Assembly (NCBI RefSeq): GCF_003352185.1
Contig: NZ_CP029608.1
Location: forward strand, 6,056,501-6,120,500
Length of the DNA: 64,000 nt
Direction of reading: 5' to 3'
DNA from: Pseudomonas kribbensis
Lineage (GTDB): Bacteria; Pseudomonadota; Gammaproteobacteria; Pseudomonadales; Pseudomonadaceae
The notes under the pieces are model-generated. The model saw only the letters and a list, made by a program, of their open reading frames with translations, made no database searches and had not been told where the DNA came from. The position numbers and the translations under genes are program-made. This document shows, one piece after another, positions 8,225 through 17,082 of the stretch (positions are counted from its first letter, which is position 1; each line of letters starts with the position of its first letter).

Positions 8225-8806
8225 TTACTTTTCAAAACCACTGGAAGGAAACACATCCGACCCGCGCCAGCGTCTTACCGAACGCTGGAAGAACAGGTTG
8301 TTGGGCACCTGCACCATGGCGCTGCCGGTGCCGAGTTCTTCGGCTTCGATCAGTGTGGTGTAGAGCAGATTGATCGCCACCACCCGGCCTTTGACGCCGG
8401 GCTTGTCGGTGGTGTCCACCAGCTCCACCACATCACCCAGACGAAACGGGCCGACGGTGAAGATCAGAATCGCGCAAAGCAGGTTCGACAGCACACTCCA
8501 CATGGCGAAGAACGCCACGGCCGCAACGGCGACGAAACCGGACAACGCCGTCCACAGCACGGTGGCAGAAACACCAAGACGCTCCAGCACGAAGATCAGC
8601 GCACTGCCCATGATCAGCCAGCGCAACCCACCGCGCAGCGGCATCAGCAGTTGCGGCGGAAACGGATACTTCTCGCCCAGCCGCGTCAGGAACCGCGCGA
8701 CAACACGCTGAGCGAAGTACCCCGCCAGCAGGATCAGCAGAATCTGCACGCCCAACCAGATCGGCTCGATCCACACCGCCGGCAGCGGCAGCTTGAACGC
8801 GTCCAT
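8225..8806 (-). CDS. Small MscS family mechanosensitive channel
   Basis: A 193-residue protein with three or four hydrophobic segments followed by a short beta domain, typical of a minimal MscS. The pore-lining helix and middle beta domain are seen as FVAVAAVAFFAMWSVLSN followed by PFRLGDVVEL, the hallmark of the family. The end is short compared with the about 285 residues of E. coli MscS, because the cytoplasmic cage is reduced. Its ATG overlaps the stop codon of the ABC-F gene by one base (TGATG), indicating translational coupling. A REP element follows. Confidence 0.82.
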   Translation of the reverse strand: MDAFKLPLPAVWIEPIWLGVQILLILLAGYFAQRVVARFLTRLGEKYPFPPQLLMPLRGGLRWLIMGSALIFVLERLGVSATVLWTALSGFVAVAAVAFFAMWSVLSNLLCAILIFTVGPFRLGDVVELVDTTDKPGVKGRVVAINLLYTTLIEAEELGTGSAMVQVPNNLFFQRSVRRWRGSDVFPSSGFEK

Positions 8807-10716
8807 CAGGACAGCGCCTCCAGCTCCGACTGCATGGTTTCCAGGGTTTCCAGCGCCTGCATCCACGCCTCTTCAAGTTCGCCTTCGCGGACTTTCAGTT
8901 TGGCCTGTTCAGCCAGCAGGTCGCGCAATTCGTTCTTGCGCGCCGGCTCGTAGAGGTCACTGTCGCCGAGACTGGCATCAACCTTGGCCAGTTTCTCGTG
9001 CAGCTTGCCCAGCTCGGCTTCGAGCTTGTCGGCTTCGCGCTTGTGCGGCGCCAGTTGCTGACGCAATGCAGCGGCGGCTTGGCGCTGGGCCTTCTTGTCG
9101 GTCTTGTCCGGGTTCACCGGCGTGTTGCTGACCGGGGCGTTGCGCTGACGGTACTCGACCAGCCAGCGCGCGTAATCTTCAAGATCGCCGTCGAACTCTT
9201 CGACCTTGCCGTCCGCGACCAGGAAGAAGTTGTCGGTGGTGCTTTTGAGCAGGTGCCGATCGTGGGAAACCACCAGCACCGCACCACTGAATTCCTGCAA
9301 CGCCATGGTCAGCGCCAGGCGCATTTCCAGGTCCAGGTGGTTGGTCGGTTCGTCGAGCAGCAACAGGTTCGGCCGCTCCCAGGCGATCAACGCCAGGGCC
9401 AGACGGGCCTTTTCGCCACCGGAGAAATTCAGCACCGGCTCGTCGATCCGTGCGCCACGGAAGTCGAAACCGCCGAGGAAGTCGCGCAGGGTCTGCTCGC
9501 GTTCGGTCGGCGCCAGACGTTGCAGGTGCAGCAACGGGCTGGCCTTGGCATCCAGCGAATCGAGCTGATGCTGGGCGAAGTAGCCGACCACGGTGTTCTC
9601 GCCACGGGTCAGGCGCCCGGCCAGCGGCGACAGCTCGCCGGCGAGGTTCTTGATCAGGGTCGATTTACCGGCACCGTTGGGGCCGAGCAGACCGATTCGC
9701 GCACCGGGGGTCAGTTGCAGCTTGACCTTCTCCAGCACGGTTTTCTCGCCATAACCCAAACGGGCATCGGACAGGTCGATCAGCGGGCTGGAGATCTTGG
9801 TCGACTCGCGGAACACGAAGTCGAACGGCGAATCGACGTGGGCCGCCGACAGCTCTTCCATCCGCTCAAGCGCCTTGATCCGGCTCTGGGCCTGACGGGC
9901 CTTCGTGGCCTGGGCCTTGAACCGGGCGATGTAGCTTTCCATGTGCGCACGCTGCGCCTGCTGCTTCTCGTAGGCCTGTTGCTGCTGGGCCAGACGCTCG
10001 GCACGGGCGCGCTCGAACGCGGTGTAGCCGCCACGGTAGAGCACCAGCTTGCGCTGATCGACGTGGGCCACGTGATCGACGACTTCATCGAGGAAGTCCC
10101 GGTCGTGGGAAATCAGCAGCAAGGTGCCGGGGTAACTTTTCAGCCACTCTTCGAGCCAGATGATGGCGTCGAGATCCAGGTGGTTGGTCGGTTCGTCGAG
10201 CAGCAGCAGGTCTGACGGGCACATCAAAGCCTGCGCAAGATTCAGACGCATCCGCCAGCCACCGGAGAAATCTCCTACCTGACGATCCATCTGCTCGTTG
10301 GTGAAACCAAGACCGGCCAGCAACTTGCGTGCACGCGCGTCGGCGGTGTAGCCGTCGGCGCTGTCGAGTTCGGCGTGCAGGCGCGCCAGAGCAGCCCCAT
10401 CATGGGCCTCTTCAGCCGCTGCGAGATCACGCTGAACCTCGCGCAGGCGCAGGTCGCCATCGAGCACGTAGTCGACCGCCAGACGCTCGAGGGTGTCGAC
10501 CTCCTGGCGCATGTGGGCGATACGCCAGTCGGCCGGCAGCAGGCAATCGCCCGAGTCCGGGTGCAACTCACCACGGAGCAAGGCGAACAGGCTGGATTTG
10601 CCGGCGCCGTTGGCACCGATGAGGCCGGCTTTATGGCCGGCGTGCAGGGTCAGCTCGGCGTCTTCTAGCAGACGTTGCGGGCCACGCTGTAAAGTCAGGT
10701 TCTGAAGTCGGATCAT
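8806..10716 (-). CDS. yheS: ABC-F ATPase, YheS type
   Basis: A 636-residue soluble protein with two ABC cassettes in one chain and no membrane segments. The first cassette has Walker A GANGAGKS at 34-41, signature FSGGWRMRLNLAQAL near 150 and Walker B LLLLDEPTNHLDLD near 172; the second has GPNGAGKST near 338, NFSGGEKARLALAL near 428 and LLLLDEPTNHLDLE near 452. The linker between them is Arg/Lys/Gln-rich, as in ribosome-binding ABC-F factors, and the C-terminus (from about 540) is a coiled coil. Length and architecture match E. coli YheS, a ribosome-associated factor. The downstream MscS gene overlaps by one base. Confidence 0.88.
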   Translation of the reverse strand: MIRLQNLTLQRGPQRLLEDAELTLHAGHKAGLIGANGAGKSSLFALLRGELHPDSGDCLLPADWRIAHMRQEVDTLERLAVDYVLDGDLRLREVQRDLAAAEEAHDGAALARLHAELDSADGYTADARARKLLAGLGFTNEQMDRQVGDFSGGWRMRLNLAQALMCPSDLLLLDEPTNHLDLDAIIWLEEWLKSYPGTLLLISHDRDFLDEVVDHVAHVDQRKLVLYRGGYTAFERARAERLAQQQQAYEKQQAQRAHMESYIARFKAQATKARQAQSRIKALERMEELSAAHVDSPFDFVFRESTKISSPLIDLSDARLGYGEKTVLEKVKLQLTPGARIGLLGPNGAGKSTLIKNLAGELSPLAGRLTRGENTVVGYFAQHQLDSLDAKASPLLHLQRLAPTEREQTLRDFLGGFDFRGARIDEPVLNFSGGEKARLALALIAWERPNLLLLDEPTNHLDLEMRLALTMALQEFSGAVLVVSHDRHLLKSTTDNFFLVADGKVEEFDGDLEDYARWLVEYRQRNAPVSNTPVNPDKTDKKAQRQAAAALRQQLAPHKREADKLEAELGKLHEKLAKVDASLGDSDLYEPARKNELRDLLAEQAKLKVREGELEEAWMQALETLETMQSELEALS

Positions 10717-10766
10717 AATGGCGGCGGAGTCTACCAGCTTCGCTCACAACTGGCGCGAGTAGCACG

Positions 10767-11228
10767 ATGTCCTCTGACCTGTGGAGCTTTGCCCTTGCCG
10801 TCTACGCCCGTCCCGGCGTGGAGGATGCCTGCCTGCGCCTGCAATCGGCGGGGTCCAATGTGTGCCTGATGCTGTGTGGTTTGTGGCTGGAACAGCGCGA
10901 TGCGACCTGCGACGAGGTACGCACGAGGCAGCTTCAAGAGCTGACCATCCCTTGGGACAAAGAGGTGGTTCAACCGCTGCGCGCGATGCGCATGCAGTGG
11001 AAAAATCTGGCCGACACCGATCCTGTGCTCAAGGGTATGCGCGAGCAGATCAAGGGGCTGGAGCTGGAGGCGGAGCGCGCGTTGCTGTCGCGACTGGAAG
11101 GCGTAGCACAGGGATGGAAGCGTAATTCGAAGGAATCGAGTGACTGGCTGGAATTGCTGGCCGGCCCTGCGGCCAACCTGAACCGCGACGCGCTGCAAGT
11201 GCTGCGCGTCGCGGCGACCGGCGCTTAG
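10767..11228 (+). CDS. TIGR02444 family protein
   Basis: A 153-residue soluble protein beginning MSSDLWSFALAVYARPGVED, with LCGLWLEQR near 37-45 and a W-rich centre. This matches the TIGR02444/DUF2390 family of gammaproteobacterial proteins of unknown function, which are mostly alpha-helical. It is divergent from yheS with about 50 bases between the starts, and converges with algP, overlapping its stop by four bases (11225-11228). Confidence 0.8.
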   Translation: MSSDLWSFALAVYARPGVEDACLRLQSAGSNVCLMLCGLWLEQRDATCDEVRTRQLQELTIPWDKEVVQPLRAMRMQWKNLADTDPVLKGMREQIKGLELEAERALLSRLEGVAQGWKRNSKESSDWLELLAGPAANLNRDALQVLRVAATGA

Positions 11229-12361
11229 GAAGCGCTGGACGGGTTGCTGGCGACGCTCGACACCGGCGCCGAGGATGGCGTGGTTGCGGTGGTCGAGGTA
11301 GTGGCGGCCGATGCAGGCGCTGTGGTTGCAGCCGGGGTTGCCGGAGCGGCAGGTTTGGCAGCAGGAGCGGTGGCCGGTTTGGCTGCAGCTGGCTTGGCAG
11401 CGGCTGGTTTTTTCACTGCTGGTTTTGCAGCAGGTTTTGCGGCTGGCTTGGCGGCCGGTTTAGCGGCGGTCGCTGGCTTGGTGGCAGCAGTTGCAGGCTT
11501 GGCAGCGGCAGCCGGTTTGGCGGCTGGTTTCGCAGCAGGCTTGGCAGCAGCAGGTTTAGCCGCTGTTTTTACCGCTGGCTTGGCCGCTGGTTTCGCTGCA
11601 GCTTTGGCAGCGGGTTTGGCTGCAACCGGTTTGGCAGCCGTTCTGGCCGCAGGTTTTGCTGCCGGTTTGGCGGCGGTTCTGGCGGCTGGTTTAGCGGCCG
11701 GTTTGGCAGCTGCGGTTTTTGCCGGAGCCGCTTTTGCAGCAGCAGTTCGCGCAGCAGGTTTGGCAGCGGCTGGTTTTGCTGCAGCCGGCTTGGCGGCCGC
11801 TGGTTTTGCAGCGGTGGTTTTAGCTGCAGGTTTAGCAGCGCTTGCGGCTGCGGGTTTCTTCGCTGCCGGTTTTGCGGCGGCTTTCACTGGCGCTTTGGCC
11901 GGTGCTTTTGCAGCAGGTTTGGCGGCTGCTTTTTTCGCAGGCGCCGCTGCCGGTTTGGCCGAACGCAGGGACAACGCCTTGCCGACAGCTTCCTGAACAC
12001 GACCGACACCCTGGGCCAGTTTCAGGCTTTCCTGGGCATCGCGCTTGAGTTGCAGAATGTAGCTGCGGGTGTCGGACTGACGATCCTTCAGCGCATCGAG
12101 CAGGTCTTCGAGTTCCTTCACGGCAGCCTTGGCCTTGGTCTGCGCCTTGGCTTTACCGGCTGTGGCTGCGTCCTGCAATTTGGTGCGGGATTTGTGCAGT
12201 TTTTCTTGTGCCTTGCCGCGTTGCTTTTCCAGTTTGGCGAGCAGTTTTTCAGCATCAGCCAAGGCTTGGGAGCAAGCGTTTTCCAGATGTTCGAGCAGGC
12301 TGCCCGAGAGCTGTTGGAGTAAGTGCAACGGAGTGTTTACAGGCTTCTTGGTGGCCGACAT
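11225..12361 (-). CDS. algP: Alginate regulatory histone H1-like protein AlgP
   Basis: A 378-residue very basic protein. Residues 1-130 form a helical, coiled-coil-prone domain (QALADAEKLLAKLEKQRGKA). From about 135 to 335 it is a long low-complexity run of KPAA-type repeats, like the tail of eukaryotic histone H1, and the last 45 residues are Ala/Thr/Ser-rich. This is the AlgP (AlgR3) architecture; in P. aeruginosa AlgP acts with AlgQ in control of alginate genes and binds DNA. A good ribosome site (AGGAGG) precedes the ATG. The DNA repeats make the gene prone to length change. It lies between yheS and algQ as in P. aeruginosa. Confidence 0.92.
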   Translation of the reverse strand: MSATKKPVNTPLHLLQQLSGSLLEHLENACSQALADAEKLLAKLEKQRGKAQEKLHKSRTKLQDAATAGKAKAQTKAKAAVKELEDLLDALKDRQSDTRSYILQLKRDAQESLKLAQGVGRVQEAVGKALSLRSAKPAAAPAKKAAAKPAAKAPAKAPVKAAAKPAAKKPAAASAAKPAAKTTAAKPAAAKPAAAKPAAAKPAARTAAAKAAPAKTAAAKPAAKPAARTAAKPAAKPAARTAAKPVAAKPAAKAAAKPAAKPAVKTAAKPAAAKPAAKPAAKPAAAAKPATAATKPATAAKPAAKPAAKPAAKPAVKKPAAAKPAAAKPATAPAAKPAAPATPAATTAPASAATTSTTATTPSSAPVSSVASNPSSAS

Positions 12362-12553
12362 GGTTTACCTCCTGGCTGACGTGAGTGCGGCTCATACTAG
12401 ACCTCTGCTGCTACCGCCGCTAGGGCATGTTGACAGTATCGAATGCACTCGGTTGCAGGCTCGCGAAAAACTTCTGCACATTGCTCAAAGCAGTTCACCG
12501 TTGCAGAGCTTCGCGCTGGCATAATCCACCGCAATTCAGGACGGAGAGTGCCC

Positions 12554-13219
12554 ATGTCGCGCTACCTTTTTTTATCCCTCTGCATGATCTTTTCGGCGGT
12601 CCAGGCCGACGAAAAAAACACCGCGAACGATGCCCACGATCTGGCCTACAGTCTCGGCGCTAGCCTTGGTGAACGGCTGCGCCAGGAGGTTCCGCAACTG
12701 CAGATCCAGGCCCTGATCGAAGGCCTGCAACAGGCTTATCAAGGCAAGCCGCTCGCCTTGAGCGAGGCGCGGATCGAACAGATCCTGGCCGATCACGAAT
12801 CGCAGACGGCGGAGCATGCAGCCATGCCTTCGACTGAAGCGGCGATGGAAAACGAGCGACGCTTTCTCACCGCCGAAAAAGCCAAGCCTGGGGTGAAAGA
12901 GTTGTCCGACGGCATCCTGCTTACCGAGCTGGCGCCGGGCAATGGTGCGAAGGCCGGCCCCGACGGAAAGGTGCAGGTGCTGTATATCGGTCGACTGCCG
13001 GATGGCACCGTGTTCGACCAGAACACTCAGCCGCAGTGGTTCAATCTCGACAGCGTGATCGCCGGATGGCGCACCGCGTTGCAAAACATGCCGGTGGGCG
13101 CGAAGTGGCGGTTGGTGATTCCATCGGATCAGGCTTACGGCGCCGACGGTGCCGGCGACTTGATCGCACCCTTCACACCGCTGGTGTTCGAAGTCGAGTT
13201 GCGCGGCGCGACCAGTTGA
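12554..13219 (+). CDS. FKBP-type peptidyl-prolyl isomerase, periplasmic
   Basis: A 221-residue protein with an N-terminal signal peptide (cleavage near VQA|DE), an FkpA-like helical dimerisation region (AYSLGASLGERLRQEV onward, about 30-100) and a C-terminal FKBP domain (about 125-220) with VLYIGRLPDGTVFD, VIAGWRTALQNMPVG and IPSDQAYG. It should catalyse cis-trans isomerisation of prolyl bonds and act as a chaperone in the periplasm. The ATG at 12554 follows CGGAGAG; an earlier in-frame ATG lacks both a ribosome site and a signal peptide. It faces algQ across a shared terminator. Confidence 0.88.
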   Translation: MSRYLFLSLCMIFSAVQADEKNTANDAHDLAYSLGASLGERLRQEVPQLQIQALIEGLQQAYQGKPLALSEARIEQILADHESQTAEHAAMPSTEAAMENERRFLTAEKAKPGVKELSDGILLTELAPGNGAKAGPDGKVQVLYIGRLPDGTVFDQNTQPQWFNLDSVIAGWRTALQNMPVGAKWRLVIPSDQAYGADGAGDLIAPFTPLVFEVELRGATS

Positions 13220-13230
13220 TCGCCCAATAA

Positions 13231-13257
13231 AAAACGGTGCGCTGTTGGCGCACCGTT
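13231..13257. terminator. Bidirectional terminator between FKBP and algQ genes
   Basis: Perfect 10-bp stem AACGGTGCGC (13233-13242) and GCGCACCGTT (13248-13257) around TGTTG. On the minus strand it is followed by a T6 run, so it is strongest for algQ. Confidence 0.85.
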
Positions 13258-13278
13258 CTTGTGTCTTACGGGACCGGT

Positions 13279-13737
13279 TCAGGCCTGAACCGAATCCTCT
13301 TCCTTGTGGGCGGTATGCAGCACTTCGATCAGGCAGTCTTCCAGTTCGAAGCGCTCGTGGAGCAGCCCACCCAGCTCCTTGAATTTTTCGGCAACGCATT
13401 TGCCTTCATCGCACAGATCGTTGAAGGCCAGCAGTTTTTCCGTGATGACATCGATGCGCGGGTAGATCGTCTCGGCCAGTTCCAGGCCGCGCTTGTCGTT
13501 GAAGGCCTTGGCCTCGCCCGTCAGCTGTTCGTAGATTTCGAAATGCCCGGCCGACACGTAATCGACCAGTACGCCGCAGAATTCCTGCAAGGGCTTTCGA
13601 TCCACGGAAAGTGACTGAGGTTCTGCGCCCAGCTTGTCGTAGGCAGCGATCAGCTCCTCACGCTCCTGGAGCCAGCGGTCGATCAGCAGATGAACTCCAC
13701 CCCAACGTTCCTGAGCATTCTGACAACTTTCGAGCAT
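13279..13737 (-). CDS. algQ: Anti-sigma-70 factor family protein AlgQ
   Basis: A 152-residue helical protein of the Rsd/AlgQ family, starting [20 protein letters not shown]. The family binds region 4 of the housekeeping sigma factor and shifts RNA polymerase toward alternative sigma factors; in P. aeruginosa AlgQ affects alginate and siderophore genes. Other family blocks are [35 protein letters not shown] and the acidic [15 protein letters not shown] near the end. The start at 13737 has GGAAGAGAG upstream and matches the family length; an ATG nine codons earlier lies upstream of that site. The neighbours algP and dsbH are as in P. aeruginosa. Confidence 0.92.
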   Translation of the reverse strand: MLESCQNAQERWGGVHLLIDRWLQEREELIAAYDKLGAEPQSLSVDRKPLQEFCGVLVDYVSAGHFEIYEQLTGEAKAFNDKRGLELAETIYPRIDVITEKLLAFNDLCDEGKCVAEKFKELGGLLHERFELEDCLIEVLHTAHKEEDSVQA

Positions 13738-13852
13738 GGCGATCTCTCTTCCCTTGTGGGTCATGCTGCCCTACACCTGTGCCCCTTCTTGTGGCTGTAG
13801 CTTTGAGAGGCGTTCAGGCAGAGCGTCATCGAGCAACACAAATCCAATGACA

Positions 13853-13878
13853 CGTGCGGGCCAGATTATGCCCGCACG
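13853..13878. repeat. Hairpin between dsbH and algQ
   Basis: A perfect 9-bp inverted repeat, CGTGCGGGC (13853-13861) and GCCCGCACG (13870-13878), with an eight-base loop. It lies 45 bases after the dsbH stop. It lacks a T-tract, so it may stabilise the mRNA end or act as a weak terminator. Confidence 0.5.
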
Positions 13879-13922
13879 CCTGTGGCTTCAAGGTACGCAG
13901 GAGAGAAAGTTCATACAAGTGT

Positions 13923-14474
13923 TTAATCCCTGACCAGCCCCCGGTGCGACGCTTCGCCGCTGAGCGGTCGCTGCAGAGCGCTCCAGGCCAGTCGCAGCAA
14001 TTGGTAAACCGCAAGGATCGACATGGCGACGAAGAACAGCAGACTCCACTCCGGAACACTCAGATCGAACAACGTCCAGGACATTTGCGAGCAATCCTCG
14101 CTGTCAGTGAACATCCGCGCCAGGGCGCAAAGCCACGGCAGGTGACTGAATAATTCCTCGGTACTGGGCGAGCACTGTGCCAGATGATGCAGCGAATCGC
14201 TTTGCAGGAGCACCTGCCGCCATGCAGCCATGGTCGCGCCGAGACTGGCCGCCAGCGCACCGGACCAGTAGAGCGAAAGGCCAAAGCGCCCTGGCCCATG
14301 CACCGCCGCCAAACCACAGCAGGTGGTGAGGATACTCAGAAAAAGCCGTTGCACCAGGCACAGGCTGCACGGCACGAGACCCACCGCGTACTCAAGGTAA
14401 TAGGAAGCTCCCAGCGCCAGTGTTCCCGCCGTGAAAGCCATAAAAAACAGGGAGCGTGAGCAGGTCAACGACAT
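13923..14474 (-). CDS. dsbH: DsbB family disulfide bond formation protein
   Basis: A 183-residue inner-membrane protein with four hydrophobic helices. The quinone-proximal pair is C36-S-L-C39 in VPCSLCLVQR, the DsbB signature, and the second periplasmic pair is probably C101 and C128 (QCSPSTEELF and DCSQM). DsbB reoxidises DsbA and passes electrons to ubiquinone. Position next to hemY and algQ matches the second DsbB paralogue of P. aeruginosa, called DsbH. The start has a suitable hydrophobic N-terminus. The C-terminal tail after the last helix is Arg-rich and cytoplasmic. Confidence 0.87.
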   Translation of the reverse strand: MSLTCSRSLFFMAFTAGTLALGASYYLEYAVGLVPCSLCLVQRLFLSILTTCCGLAAVHGPGRFGLSLYWSGALAASLGATMAAWRQVLLQSDSLHHLAQCSPSTEELFSHLPWLCALARMFTDSEDCSQMSWTLFDLSVPEWSLLFFVAMSILAVYQLLRLAWSALQRPLSGEASHRGLVRD

Positions 14475-14691
14475 GGGTTATCCGTAACAATAAAGACAGG
14501 CAGTTACGGTAGAGGAAAGGGCCTCGGCCTTTCAAGGCAGGTCACTGGCGACACTTCACCAGAGATGTAGGGAAATCCCGACAGACGCGAGAGGAAAGGA
14601 TGTAGGCCTCTGTAGGACTCTGCCTCAGAAGTGAAATAGCGGTAACTATTCAGTCGAGAACATGGGCGAGGGAGCGCACTCCCCCGTCCAC
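14475..14691. other. Intergenic gap between dsbH and hemY
   Basis: 217 bases. Several GGA trinucleotides and short AGAGGAAAGG runs are present, but no open reading frame with a ribosome site, no strong hairpin and no clear promoter were recognised. Confidence 0.4.
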
Positions 14692-15930
14692 TCAGGCGTG
14701 AGCCTGCACCGGTAAAGGCGCGGCCAGCAGGCGCTCGTCCAACAGTCCCAGACCTTCCTGAAACAGCTGGTTGCTGCGCTCGGTATCGCCGAGTCGAGCC
14801 AGCAAACGCGCCAGTTCCGCACAGGCTTCCGGATTGCGCTGGATGCGCAGGCTGCTTTCCAGATAGTCCCTCGCCTTGCCCCACAGACTGGCTTGCAGGC
14901 ACAGTCGGCCGAGCGTCAGCAGCAGGCTCGGGTCGGCAGGGTGATCCTTGAGCCAGCCCTCGGCCACCTGCAATTGACGCGTCGGATCACTGCCGCGCAC
15001 CAGGCCATAGAGGCGCGCCAGGTGGCTGTCGTACTTACGCTTGAGGGCGTTGCGCAACACCTCTTCCGCCTCGACCTGCGCGCCGAGCTGACGCAGTTGC
15101 TCGGCGTAGGCCAGTACCAGCGGCGACTCCTGGCGCTGTGACGAAGTCAGTTGCTGCCAGGCACGGTTGAGCGATTGCAGACCGATCGCGCCATCTTCTT
15201 CGCGATGTGCCGCCAGCGACAGGTTCTCTCCCCAGGCACGACGCTCCAGCTCGGCCAGTTCGGCAGGTGGCAGGACTTTGTCCTTGCGCAGCTCGGGCAG
15301 CATGCGGATCACCGCCGACCAGTCACCACGCTGCTGATGCAGACGCTGCAACTGACGCAGGGTCTGGACGTTGTGCGGATGACGCTCGCGCATGGCCTGC
15401 AAAGTCACCAACGCACCTTCGGTATCGCCACGGTCGGTTTGCAGTTGCGCATGACTCAAGGCAATCGCCAGTTCGGCCTGAGGCTGACGTTCGAGCGCGC
15501 GCTCCAGCAGACGATCACTTTCTTCGTAATTGCCTTGCTCGTTGGCAGCACGGGCGGCACCGAGGTAATACAGCAACGGCTGACGCTCGGCCTCGGCAGC
15601 CCGATAAAGGTGACGCTGGGCGCTGGCCCAGCGACCTTCGGCCAGATCAAGTTGACCGTGCTCGATCGCCACTTGCACGCGACGACTACGGTTGCGGCGC
15701 GACCAGGGATTGACCACGCCACCGGAGGTCAGCACCAGTTCAACCAGCGCCTTGATGCCCCAGATCAGCAGCCACAGCACCGCCACCAGCGCCAACGTCG
15801 CCCACAGGCTCGACTCATAGCGGAAGCTTTTGTAGGCCACCAATACGTAACCGGAATGCTCGGCAATCGCCAGTCCGAGGGCCGCCGTCGCAGCGATCAC
15901 CAGAAACACGATGACGTACAGACGCTTCAT
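14692..15930 (-). CDS. hemY: Haem biosynthesis-associated TPR protein HemY
   Basis: A 412-residue inner-membrane protein with two N-terminal hydrophobic helices (residues about 4-25 and 38-64) and a cytoplasmic or periplasmic TPR region. HemY_N features include GYVLVAYKSFRYESSLW, and TPR-like units include AQRHLYRAAEAERQPLLYYLGAARAANEQG. This is the gammaproteobacterial HemY, not the protoporphyrinogen oxidase of Bacillus. It is the distal gene of hemCDXY and overlaps hemX by four bases (ATGA). It is thought to organise or regulate late haem synthesis; no catalytic motif is seen. Confidence 0.9.
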   Translation of the reverse strand: MKRLYVIVFLVIAATAALGLAIAEHSGYVLVAYKSFRYESSLWATLALVAVLWLLIWGIKALVELVLTSGGVVNPWSRRNRSRRVQVAIEHGQLDLAEGRWASAQRHLYRAAEAERQPLLYYLGAARAANEQGNYEESDRLLERALERQPQAELAIALSHAQLQTDRGDTEGALVTLQAMRERHPHNVQTLRQLQRLHQQRGDWSAVIRMLPELRKDKVLPPAELAELERRAWGENLSLAAHREEDGAIGLQSLNRAWQQLTSSQRQESPLVLAYAEQLRQLGAQVEAEEVLRNALKRKYDSHLARLYGLVRGSDPTRQLQVAEGWLKDHPADPSLLLTLGRLCLQASLWGKARDYLESSLRIQRNPEACAELARLLARLGDTERSNQLFQEGLGLLDERLLAAPLPVQAHA

Positions 15931-17066
15931 GGTGTGGCCTCCTGCGCGGTGGCGGCAGGTTTGGCGAAAGGTTTCACCGAGTCCTCAGCGTTGACGTTAC
16001 GGCGCTCGAGGTAGGCCTGCACGGCGCTGAGGGTACCCGCCAGATCCGGCGTAACAACCGTGACCGGTTGCTTGCTCAGCTCCGCCACTTGTTCGAGCAT
16101 GATTTTGCTCTGCGGGTTGTCCGGGTTGAAATTACCCTTGAGCACGTCCCGCGCTTCAGTCAGTGCCTGGGTGTAGACCGCTGCCTGACCGTTGAGCGCC
16201 GCCCATTGCGCCTGCTCCAGAGAGAGACTCAGGGCCAGGCGTACCTGGCTCAGGCTCTGCCCGGCGAGCAGTGGCCGTACGTTTTTATCGGCATTGAAAT
16301 CGATACGGATGTAGCGCGAGATCTGATCCCACCACTGCGACCAGCGGCTGGCACCGTCGCCGTCGGAGGTCAGGCCCAGCAGCGAATCGCCGCGGTCCTT
16401 GTACTCGGGCGCCAGCTCGGTGAGCCCGATGACCTGATCGCGCAGGGCGCCCAGCTTCAGGAACAGACCGGTACGATCGGGCTGCTCGGTACTGCGCAAC
16501 GCCACCAGGGTTTTCGCCACTTGCTCACGCGCGGCAAACGAACCCGGATCGTTTTGCTCCTTCAGAATATCGTCGGCACCCTGCACCAGTGCCTGAGCGC
16601 TGCTGATGTCCTGCAGGGCAGAAAGACGCAGGCTGGCGAGTCGCAGCAGATGCTCGGCCTCGGCCAGACGCCAGTCCTTGCGGCTTGCCCCGAGGACGGT
16701 TTCCAGACGCTGATTGAGGCGCTGCTGATCGCCCTGCAGTTGCGTCACCAGACGCTGGCGCTCGGCGAGTTCGTCGGCACCCGGCAGTTGCCCGAGACGC
16801 TCGGTCAGACGCTGCTCGTTGAGTTTCAGGTTCTGGGCCTGATCATTCAACGCCTGCACCTGACTCAATTGCTCCTGCGTGTTGGCTTGCAGGTGTCGCA
16901 CCTGCCAGACACCCCAGCCACCCACCGCAATACCGGCGGCGCCGAGCAGCAGCGCGACAATGGCCAATCCGTTGCCTCGGCGCGTTTCAGCGGCCGGTGG
17001 CGGTGCATCAACCGGTGCATCGATCACAGGTTGAACGTCATCTTTAGGCAAGGCTGTTTCGCTCAC
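15927..17066 (-). CDS. hemX: HemX family protein (uroporphyrinogen-III C-methyltransferase-like)
   Basis: A 379-residue inner-membrane protein with a Pro-rich cytoplasmic N-terminus (PVDAPPPAAETRRG), one transmembrane helix near 32-52 (GLAIVALLLGAAGIAVGGWGVW in part), a coiled-coil Gln-rich segment (about 60-120) and a helical C-terminal domain with WSQWWDQISRYIRI near 240. Such proteins are annotated as C-methyltransferases, but the SAM-binding motifs of true CobA/CysG enzymes are not visible, so an enzymatic role is doubtful. It sits between hemD and hemY and overlaps the latter by four bases. Confidence 0.88.
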   Translation of the reverse strand: MSETALPKDDVQPVIDAPVDAPPPAAETRRGNGLAIVALLLGAAGIAVGGWGVWQVRHLQANTQEQLSQVQALNDQAQNLKLNEQRLTERLGQLPGADELAERQRLVTQLQGDQQRLNQRLETVLGASRKDWRLAEAEHLLRLASLRLSALQDISSAQALVQGADDILKEQNDPGSFAAREQVAKTLVALRSTEQPDRTGLFLKLGALRDQVIGLTELAPEYKDRGDSLLGLTSDGDGASRWSQWWDQISRYIRIDFNADKNVRPLLAGQSLSQVRLALSLSLEQAQWAALNGQAAVYTQALTEARDVLKGNFNPDNPQSKIMLEQVAELSKQPVTVVTPDLAGTLSAVQAYLERRNVNAEDSVKPFAKPAATAQEATP

Positions 17067-17082
17067 GTATCCATCCTTTGCA

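Noticed and set aside
11244..11996. A Gly/Leu/Ala-rich open frame on the plus strand inside algP
   Set aside because: It is the reverse reading of the KPAA repeats. The short repeat units also exclude a CRISPR array, since there are no unique spacers.
14475..14691. An RsmZ-like small RNA suggested by several GGA motifs
   Set aside because: No terminator, no GacA-type upstream site and no clear stem-loops presenting the GGA motifs.
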